In this document: positions 58,067 through 64,000 of the stretch, one piece after another
Position numbering within the stretch: position 1 is the stretch's first letter
Layout of the letters: every line of letters starts with the position of its first letter
The notes under the pieces: generated by a model
The model's input: only the letters and a program-made list of their open reading frames with translations
Told to the model about the DNA's origin: nothing
Database searches by the model: none
From: an uncultured Oscillibacter sp.
GTDB taxonomy: Bacteria; Bacillota; Clostridia; Oscillospirales; Oscillospiraceae
Direction: 5' to 3'
DNA: 64,000 bases
Assembly: GCA_905200545.1 (NCBI GenBank)
Contig: CAJKKQ010000003.1
Coordinates: forward strand, 62,001-126,000
Position numbers and translations under genes: made by a program

Positions 58067-59275
58067 ATGAAAACCCCCCTCAAGCCGTTGGGGCTGTATA
58101 TCCACATTCCATTCTGCAAGCAAAAGTGCTGCTACTGCGATTTCTACTCCCTGTCCGGCCGGGAAGACCGCATGGACGCATACACCGACGCCCTGTGCGC
58201 CCACCTGTCCGAGACCGCCCCCTTTGCCTCCGGGCGCCTGGTGGACACCGTGTACTTCGGCGGCGGCACGCCCAGCTATCTGGGGGAAAAGCGGCTGGTG
58301 CGGATCCTGAAGCTGATCCGGAAAAAATACCACGCAGCCAAAGATGCGGAAATCACCCTGGAGGCCAACCCCGACTCTGCCGGGGACTGGAAGATGCTGC
58401 GCTCCCTGCGCCGGGCGGGATTCAACCGTCTGTCCCTGGGGATGCAGTCCGCCGACGACCAGGAACTGCGGGCCATCGGCCGCATCCACACCATGGAGCA
58501 GGTCCGGGCCGCGGTGGAGGCCGCCCGGAAGGCAACGTTTGAAAATCTCTCCCTGGACCTCATCTACGGCCTGCCGGATCAGACGATGGAGCGCTGGCAG
58601 GAAACGCTCTCCGCTGCCGCCGCCCTGGAACCGGAGCACCTGTCCTGTTACGGGCTCAAGGTGGAGGAGGGAACGCCCCTTTATGCCCGGCGGGCGGAGA
58701 CCAACCTCCCGGGAGACGAGGCCCAGGCGGACATGTACCTCTATACGGTGGATTTCCTCTCCCGCCTGGGCTATGCCCAGTATGAGATCTCCAACTTTGC
58801 AAAGCCCGGCTTCGCCTCCCGCCACAATCTCAAATATTGGACTCTGGGAGAGTATGCGGGCTTTGGCCCCGGTGCCCACTCGGATTTCGGCGGCGTGCGC
58901 TACGCCTACGAGCGGGATCTGAACGCCTACATCCAGGGTGTGAGCAGCCATGCGCCCATGCTTTCGGAAAGCGAGCGGATCCCTCCCAGGGACCGGGACA
59001 CGGAGTGGGTGATGCTGGGCCTGCGGACGGTTCAAGGCCTGGACCCCAAAGAATTTGAAAGCCGCTTCCGCCGCCGCTTCCAGTGCTTCCTGCCCTTTTT
59101 GGAGCAGTGCCGGGCAGCGGGCTACGCCGTGGAGGAGGCAGGCCGCTGGCACCTGACGCCCCGGGGGTTCCTGGTATCCAACCAGGTCATCGGCGGGATG
59201 CTGGACGCTCTGGCGGAGGACAAGCGCCGCCGGGCGGAGGCCGCCGCCCGCGGAGACTTCCGGATCGATTTGTAA
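58067..59275 (+). CDS. hemW: HemW-type radical SAM protein (heme chaperone-like)
   Basis: 402 residues. The radical-SAM cluster site is CKQKCCYCDF (CxxxCxxC) in YIHIPFCKQKCCYCDFYS, followed by FGGGTPSYL and the HemW C-terminal domain. It is often called oxygen-independent coproporphyrinogen oxidase, but the single cysteine triplet pattern lacking the extra HemN cysteine suits HemW, which carries heme. No other heme genes are visible here. AGGAGG precedes the ATG. Confidence 0.92.
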   Translation: MKTPLKPLGLYIHIPFCKQKCCYCDFYSLSGREDRMDAYTDALCAHLSETAPFASGRLVDTVYFGGGTPSYLGEKRLVRILKLIRKKYHAAKDAEITLEANPDSAGDWKMLRSLRRAGFNRLSLGMQSADDQELRAIGRIHTMEQVRAAVEAARKATFENLSLDLIYGLPDQTMERWQETLSAAAALEPEHLSCYGLKVEEGTPLYARRAETNLPGDEAQADMYLYTVDFLSRLGYAQYEISNFAKPGFASRHNLKYWTLGEYAGFGPGAHSDFGGVRYAYERDLNAYIQGVSSHAPMLSESERIPPRDRDTEWVMLGLRTVQGLDPKEFESRFRRRFQCFLPFLEQCRAAGYAVEEAGRWHLTPRGFLVSNQVIGGMLDALAEDKRRRAEAAARGDFRIDL

Positions 59276-59301
59276 ATGCACCTGTTCTTTGGAAAAACAA
59301 A

Positions 59302-59334
59302 GAAAGCCCGCCCCTTTCAGGGCGGGCTTTCTGC
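59302..59334. terminator. Terminator between hemW and the ferredoxin gene
   Basis: GAAAGCCCGCCC/GGGCGGGCTTTC, loop of six bases (59302-59313, 59320-59331). Confidence 0.8.
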
Positions 59335-59349
59335 TTTTGCCGTCTGTCG

Positions 59350-59535
59350 TTACCCACGGACATCAATGGCATTCACCGGGCAGCCGTTGGCCGCGTCCGT
59401 CACCCGGCTGCGCCGCTCCGGGGCGGGCTCTCCCACCACCGTGGACACGCTGCCCTGGATCCGGAACACCTCCGGTGCCGCCGCCGCGCACATACCGCAG
59501 CCGATACAGCGCGTCTCGTCGATCTGAATGGTCAT
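59350..59535 (-). CDS. Small single-cluster ferredoxin
   Basis: 61 residues. CIGCGMC with a later NGCPVNAI gives the four cysteines of one 4Fe-4S cluster, as in the Fer4_13/15 monocluster ferredoxins (about 60 residues). It carries low-potential electrons in the cytosol; partner enzyme not identifiable. It lies 18 bases after the Zn-ribbon gene, same transcript. Confidence 0.88.
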   Translation of the reverse strand: MTIQIDETRCIGCGMCAAAAPEVFRIQGSVSTVVGEPAPERRSRVTDAANGCPVNAIDVRG

Positions 59536-59553
59536 ATCGCCCTCACCGTCCTC

Positions 59554-59766
59554 TCATCCGCCGATCAGGAAGTCCAGCACATCCATGACCCCGTCCCCGC
59601 TGGCCCGGTAGAGCTCCGTATAGCCGCAGTTGGTACAGGAGACGGTGATAAAGCGCTTGTTCTGAATATCAAACAGTTTGGCGAAGTTTCCGCCGGTAGC
59701 CTGGAACTGGTCGTGGTCATAGTGACGGCAGCCGCACTTGGGGCAAACGTATTGGATCTGATCCAT
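59554..59766 (-). CDS. Zn-ribbon nucleic-acid-binding-like protein (DUF2082)
   Basis: 70 residues with CPKCGCR near the start and CTNCGYTELY later, a treble of paired CxxC knuckles forming a zinc ribbon. The FQATGGNFAKLFDIQNKRF, then ITVSCTNCGY pattern is that of DUF2082. Role unknown, perhaps transcription or RNA binding. AAGGAGG precedes the ATG; it heads the two-gene transcript with the ferredoxin. Confidence 0.85.
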   Translation of the reverse strand: MDQIQYVCPKCGCRHYDHDQFQATGGNFAKLFDIQNKRFITVSCTNCGYTELYRASGDGVMDVLDFLIGG

Positions 59767-59796
59767 GGAAGCGCCTCCTTTTTGGTATCTGGAGTT

Positions 59797-59825
59797 ATTT
59801 TAATATGTATATGCCCCTTTTGCAA
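59797..59825 (-). promoter_or_regulatory. Promoter of the Zn-ribbon/ferredoxin transcript
   Basis: Minus-strand TTGCAA (59820-59825) and TAAAAT (59797-59802), 17-base spacer. Confidence 0.6.
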
Positions 59826-59913
59826 CCTCTTTCGGCGGAGGAACCTTTTGGCCGCACAGTCCGTCTTATCAGGAAACAGTCTCACTCCGGCATGAATTGT
59901 CACGGAAATGTCA

Positions 59914-59942
59914 TTTACTTTTTTTCGGATCTGTGCTATGCT
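59914..59942 (+). promoter_or_regulatory. Promoter of the S-layer-anchored glycosidase gene
   Basis: TTTACT (59914-59919) and TATGCT (59937-59942), 17-base spacer. Confidence 0.45.
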
Positions 59943-59984
59943 GAAAGGCGTTATGTAGACTTGATAACTGATAGGAGGCACGAT

Positions 59985-62900
59985 ATGAAACACATTCCGC
60001 AAAAGCTCCTTTCTTTGCTGCTGGTTCCGGTGCTGGCCTGCTCGCTGATGCTGCCGGCGGCGGCATCGGATGCCCTGGGAGAGGATCTCACCGCCCAGAA
60101 CACCCTGCTCAACGAGGAAACCGAGCTCTCCACCAACGTCTTCTGGAGCACAGCCTACTCCGACCTGCGGACGGAAAACGTGGTCACCTACACCCCCAAC
60201 AAGGATGTCACCCCCATCGTGACTTACGGCAATGTCCTTACCTCCCGCAATACTCCCTCCTCCATGGCTGCCAAGCTGGAGGCCCAGAGCTACCGGGTGG
60301 TGGCCGGCATCAACGGCGATTTTTACAATACCTCCACCGGTCTTCCCATCGGTATTGTCATCACCGAGGGTGAGTTGCGCAGCAGCGACGGCGGATACTA
60401 TGCCATCGGCTTCCGGGCCGACGGTACCGCCGTCATCGGAAAGCCCGCAGTCAAGGTCTCCGCGGATCTGGGCTATGAGCTGCTCAACGACTACGGCACC
60501 CCCACGGAGGTAATCCGTTCGGTGACAGGTGTCAACAAGGCCCGTGTCTCCACCGGCGGCATCTACCTTTATACATATGACTTCAACGACCGCCACACCA
60601 CCGGCAATACCGAGGCCGGTGTGGATGTGGTGTGCAACATTGAGGACGGTGCCCTCTCCATCGGCGACACATTGACGGTCACGGTGGAGCGGGTAGTGGA
60701 GGCCGCCTCCGCCACAACCATCCAGCCGGGACAGATCGTCTTGTCCGCCAACCTGCTCTCCGGCGACTACTATGTCAATGCCCTGCGCCAGATCCCCGTG
60801 GGCTCCACCATCACCCTGGATGTCAGTGCTTCCAGCGAGGAGTGGAATGACGTGGAATACGCTGTGGGCGCCCTGTACTCCCTGGTGGAGAACGGCTCCG
60901 TGGTCTCCGGCCTGGCCGCCGGCGCCAACCCCCGCACCGCCATCGGCCAGAAGGCCGACGGGACGGTGGTATTCTACACCATCGACGGCCGCAAGTCCGG
61001 CCACTCCATCGGAGCTACCATGACCCAGGTGGCCCAGCGCATGGTGGAGCTGGGCTGCGTCAGCGCACTGTGCCTGGACGGCGGCGGCTCCACGGCCATG
61101 ACCGTCACCGCGCCGGACGCCACCTCCGCCAAGACCATCAACGTCCCCTCCGACGGGGGCGAGCGGGCCGTCACCAACCAGGTGTTCCTGGTGGCCACCA
61201 ATGAATCCACCGGACGCCTGAGCCACTACTATGTCAAGGCGGACAATGCCTATGTCCTGGCCGGCAGCAAGGTGAACATCACCGCCTCCGCCGTGGACAC
61301 CAACTACATCCCCATGGATCACGACTACGACCTGGATGCCTCCGACGGTGAGATGGACGGCAACGTCCTCACCACGCCTCACCGGGGCGGCGAAATCACC
61401 GTCACCGCCAGCGGCGGCGGCAAAAAGGGCTCCACCACGGTCTACGCCATCACGGAGCCGGATTCCATCTCCGTGAAGAACGGCTCCTCCGCCGTCACCT
61501 CCCTGTCCGTGGCTCCCGGTGCCTCCGTGACCCTCACTGCCTCCGCCATGTACAACCACCTGGCCCTCAAGGCCGACCCTGAGGCCTTTACCTGGAAGGT
61601 CTCCGGCGGAATCGGCACCGTCAGTGAAAACGGCGTGTTCACTGCCACCGCCCCCGGCACCGGAACGCTGACGGTCTCCGCCGGCGGCAAGAGCACCTCC
61701 GTCACCATCACCGTCTCCAACCTGGCACTGCAGACCGTGGAGGACTTTGAAGGCTCCCCCACCATCTTCCAGGGAACCGGCAACGGTGCCGATCTGAGCC
61801 TGACTTCCGCCAGCGACTATGTGAAGCTGGGCCGCAGCGCCGCCAAGCTGGATTACACCCTGCTGGAATCCCTGAATTACGGCGCCGAGTGGCGTGCTTT
61901 TGCCGAAACGGACATCCCCACCATGTACACCAGTTTGAATATGTGGGTCTACGGCGACGGCTCCGGCAATAACCTCTATTTCTTCTACAGCAACGGCACC
62001 AAGACCTGGCTGAGCCAGCTCATCACCAAGCTGGACTTCACCGGCTGGAAGCAGATCTCCGTCCCCATCACCTCGGAGCATTTTGAGATCCAGGGCCTGA
62101 ATGTCAGCGCCGGCTCCACCACGCAGGTGGACGACGGCCTGGGCGGCACCCTCTCCGGCGTGCCTACCACTCCCACCAAGGGCACCATCTACATTGACCA
62201 TATCGTGGCCTCCTTCAACAACACCGTGGACACCACCGTGCCCTCCGTTACCGTCAAGGCCGACGGCACCGCCCTCACCGCCACCATCTCCGATGCGGTG
62301 GACGGCGTGCTGCCCCAGTCCTCCATTACGGTGACCTGGGACGGCAAGGCCCAGTCCTTCAACTACAATGCCCAGACCGGCGTCCTCTCCACCCCCATCA
62401 TTTCCGACGGCAAGCCCCACCGCCTCACCGTCACCGCCCGGGATGCCTCCGGCAACATCGGCCGCGCCTCCTATGACGTGCCTGCCGGTGCCGACTGGAA
62501 GCCCTCCTTCACGGATACCCAGAACTACTGGGGCGCCACCTACGTGGATTACCTCTACACCGCCGGTATCACCACCGGCTATGACGACGGCACCTTCCGC
62601 CCCAACCAGAACATCACCCGGGCCCAGTTCTCCGTGATGCTCTTCCGGTATCTGGGGCTCAATGAGGCCGACTATGCCGGCGTCACCCTTCCCTTTGCGG
62701 ACAACGCCTCTATCCCGGCGTACGCAGTACCTGCCATCCAGGCACTGTACATCGAGGGCATCATCAACGGCTCCACCGGCTCTGACGGTCGGCTCTACTT
62801 CAATCCCGGCGCCAGCCTCACCCGGGCCCAGGCTGCCACCATGATCGGCCGCACCCAGCAGAAGGGCTATGCCACAGTGGCCCTGACCTTCACCGATGCC

Positions 62901-63044
62901 GCCTCCATCCCCGCCTACGCCACCTACTACATCCAGACCATGGTGGCCCAGGGAGTCATCAGCGGTTATACGGACGGCACGTTCCTGCCCAACGCCTACA
63001 TCACCCGGGGCCAGATGGCCAAGATCCTCTACAACCTCATGTGA
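59985..63044 (+). CDS. Secreted phosphodiester glycosidase-like protein with three SLH domains
   Basis: 1019 residues with a signal peptide (1-27, after AAA). The NAGPA (phosphodiester glycosidase/DUF2233) domain spans about 80-400: GINGDFYNTSTGLPIGIVI and LCLDGGGSTAMTV. Ig-like/BIG repeats (about 420-590), a carbohydrate-binding-like module (about 590-745) and three C-terminal S-layer homology domains (about 845-1019; FTDTQNYWGATYVDYLYTAG, and two more) follow. It probably cuts GlcNAc-1-phosphodiesters in cell wall or host glycans while anchored to the wall. The ATG at 59985 follows AGGAGG; the 60-residue upstream extension is not coding. Confidence 0.85.
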   Translation: MKHIPQKLLSLLLVPVLACSLMLPAAASDALGEDLTAQNTLLNEETELSTNVFWSTAYSDLRTENVVTYTPNKDVTPIVTYGNVLTSRNTPSSMAAKLEAQSYRVVAGINGDFYNTSTGLPIGIVITEGELRSSDGGYYAIGFRADGTAVIGKPAVKVSADLGYELLNDYGTPTEVIRSVTGVNKARVSTGGIYLYTYDFNDRHTTGNTEAGVDVVCNIEDGALSIGDTLTVTVERVVEAASATTIQPGQIVLSANLLSGDYYVNALRQIPVGSTITLDVSASSEEWNDVEYAVGALYSLVENGSVVSGLAAGANPRTAIGQKADGTVVFYTIDGRKSGHSIGATMTQVAQRMVELGCVSALCLDGGGSTAMTVTAPDATSAKTINVPSDGGERAVTNQVFLVATNESTGRLSHYYVKADNAYVLAGSKVNITASAVDTNYIPMDHDYDLDASDGEMDGNVLTTPHRGGEITVTASGGGKKGSTTVYAITEPDSISVKNGSSAVTSLSVAPGASVTLTASAMYNHLALKADPEAFTWKVSGGIGTVSENGVFTATAPGTGTLTVSAGGKSTSVTITVSNLALQTVEDFEGSPTIFQGTGNGADLSLTSASDYVKLGRSAAKLDYTLLESLNYGAEWRAFAETDIPTMYTSLNMWVYGDGSGNNLYFFYSNGTKTWLSQLITKLDFTGWKQISVPITSEHFEIQGLNVSAGSTTQVDDGLGGTLSGVPTTPTKGTIYIDHIVASFNNTVDTTVPSVTVKADGTALTATISDAVDGVLPQSSITVTWDGKAQSFNYNAQTGVLSTPIISDGKPHRLTVTARDASGNIGRASYDVPAGADWKPSFTDTQNYWGATYVDYLYTAGITTGYDDGTFRPNQNITRAQFSVMLFRYLGLNEADYAGVTLPFADNASIPAYAVPAIQALYIEGIINGSTGSDGRLYFNPGASLTRAQAATMIGRTQQKGYATVALTFTDAASIPAYATYYIQTMVAQGVISGYTDGTFLPNAYITRGQMAKILYNLM

Positions 63045-63066
63045 GATCGGGCACTCCTCGGGCGCA

Positions 63067-63107
63067 AAAAGACAGGGATCGGCAAATTGCCGATCCCTGT
63101 CTTTTCT
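63067..63107. terminator. Strong bidirectional terminator
   Basis: An 18-bp stem AAAAGACAGGGATCGGCA/TGCCGATCCCTGTCTTTT with loop AAT (63067-63105). Confidence 0.9.
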
Positions 63108-63186
63108 ATATGCCACACGCCGCACCATGCACGCATTAAAAACAATGGCTCGCAAAAAAGTGCCGGGTGTGTAACTTTCCCCGCTC

Positions 63187-63921
63187 TCAGACCGTAAAGC
63201 CGCCGTCGGCGGTGAGGATCTGCCCTGTGATGAAAGAGGCCTTCTCTGAGGCCAAAAATACCACTGCCTGGGCCACATCCTCCGGCGTTCCCAGCCGTCC
63301 CAAAGGGGTCTCCTGAGCCAGCATGGAGCAGGTCTCCTCTCCCAGCTCTTTGAGCATGTCCGTCTGGATGCACCCCGGAGCCACGGCGTTGACCCGGATG
63401 CCGGAGGGTGCCAGTTCCAGTGCCAGGGAGCGGGTGAGGCCCACAATGGCCGCCTTGGTGCAGGCGTAGGCCACCTCGCAGGAGGCACCCCGCAGCCCCC
63501 ACATGGAGGAAATGTTCACGATGCATCCCCGCTGCTGGGAGATCATCCGGGGCAGCACCGCCAAAATGGCATTGCGGGCGCCTCCCACATTGACGGCAAA
63601 GCTCCGCTCCCACTGCGCGTCCGTCAGATCCTGGAACAGCCCCTGGTAGGAGATGCCCGCATTGTTCACCAGCAAAGAGATGGGGCCCAACTCCGCCTCC
63701 GCGGCCCGGACCACCTTTGCTGCCTGGGCCCGATCCGCCACATCGCCGGCTACGGCCACAGCGTCGCACCCTGCCTCCCGGATGGCGGCCGCCAGCTCTT
63801 CCGCCTCCCGGCCATGGGTGTGGTAATTGATCCCCACGCACCACCCCTCCCGGGCAAGCTCCCAGGCGATGGCACGTCCGATCCCCCGGGATGCCCCGGT
63901 TACCAGTGCCGCTTTTCTCAT
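63187..63921 (-). CDS. FabG-type short-chain dehydrogenase/reductase
   Basis: 244 residues. NADP site VTGASRGIG, NNAG, catalytic S in ISSMWG and YxxxK (YACTK), plus ADGGFTV at the end. It fits 3-oxoacyl-ACP reductase FabG or a related sugar/alcohol reductase; with no fatty-acid genes beside it the role is open. The start at 63921 (MRKAAL) follows GGGGGAAC; the upstream extension lies in the promoter. Confidence 0.88.
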   Translation of the reverse strand: MRKAALVTGASRGIGRAIAWELAREGWCVGINYHTHGREAEELAAAIREAGCDAVAVAGDVADRAQAAKVVRAAEAELGPISLLVNNAGISYQGLFQDLTDAQWERSFAVNVGGARNAILAVLPRMISQQRGCIVNISSMWGLRGASCEVAYACTKAAIVGLTRSLALELAPSGIRVNAVAPGCIQTDMLKELGEETCSMLAQETPLGRLGTPEDVAQAVVFLASEKASFITGQILTADGGFTV

Positions 63922-63953
63922 GTGCCGTTCCCCCTCTTCGGATGCTTTACGCC

Positions 63954-63982
63954 AGTGTAACAAAATTTTTGGACGGATGCAA
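63954..63982 (-). promoter_or_regulatory. Promoter of the FabG-type gene
   Basis: Minus-strand TTGCAT (63977-63982) and TACACT (63954-63959), 17-base spacer. Confidence 0.6.
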
Positions 63983-63991
63983 GAAAAGTGT

Positions 63992-63997
63992 TGACAA
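63992..63997 (+). promoter_or_regulatory. -35 box of a gene beyond the right edge
   Basis: A consensus TTGACA at the window end; the -10 and gene lie outside. Confidence 0.35.
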
Positions 63998-64000
63998 AAC

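Noticed and set aside
59565-63488. A 1307-codon minus-strand open frame
   Set aside because: It is antisense to the SLH glycosidase gene, low complexity (Gly/Asp/His-rich) and runs through two other genes; a shadow caused by GC-rich third positions.
1-64000. CRISPR array, prophage, insertion sequence or rRNA operon
   Set aside because: No regularly spaced repeats, transposase, integrase or phage structural genes, and no rRNA sequence noticed on either strand.

Overview
The window reads as chromosome from a GC-rich, endospore-forming anaerobic Firmicute, most likely a gut member of the Oscillospiraceae (Oscillibacter/Lawsonibacter/Dysosmobacter-like; this placement is inference). Signs are the strong GGAGG ribosome sites, a SpoVAC spore-membrane gene, the ywiB-argS pairing, a divergent clostridial-type ParE/ParC pair, AzlCD and BrnQ, and many small anaerobic Fe-S proteins. 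There is no prophage, insertion sequence, CRISPR array or rRNA operon. Very long antisense ORFs are GC-driven shadows.

Layout. 1-12.7 kb: housekeeping and regulators (start of a YmdB-type phosphodiesterase, LysR plus a TRIC-like channel, a DUF2089 regulator with a membrane partner, YchF, an XRE regulator with a 37-residue membrane protein, threonine dehydrogenase divergent from a Crp/Fnr regulator, HtrA, an FAD dehydrogenase plus a 2-hydroxyacid dehydrogenase, and an XRE-membrane regulator overlapping an iron alcohol dehydrogenase). 12.7-28.1 kb: MATE/AraC, thyA-folA, an ECF sigma/anti-sigma pair with its own ECF-type promoter, recG, azlCD, ywiB-argS-murI, a DUF362 ferredoxin-like protein and brnQ. 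28.1-28.7 kb: tRNA-Gly(GCC) with a degenerate duplicated 3' end and an inserted hairpin-rich segment. 28.7-38.4 kb: a run parE - stalk-domain exported protein - parC - yitT - LUD protein - lipoprotein, then a GH13 glycosidase.

38.6-57.4 kb is the accessory highlight: two lipoate-dependent 2-oxoacid (pyruvate/acetoin-type) dehydrogenase operons, one E1a-E1b-E2 without E3 and one E1a-E1b-E2-E3 preceded by a metallo-hydrolase and a PPC/DUF296 gene. Between them lie a TRAP transporter, a lipoate-protein ligase, an SdpI-like membrane protein and a LysE exporter. Three FadR/FCD-type GntR regulators sit at the boundaries, with recognisable palindromic operators. Together this looks like an uptake, oxidation and lipoylation module for a carboxylate or acetoin-like substrate; the substrate cannot be read from sequence. 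57.4-64 kb: orphan spoVAC, hemW, a ferredoxin and a Zn-ribbon protein, a 1019-residue S-layer-anchored phosphodiester glycosidase-like protein, and a FabG-type reductase at the end.
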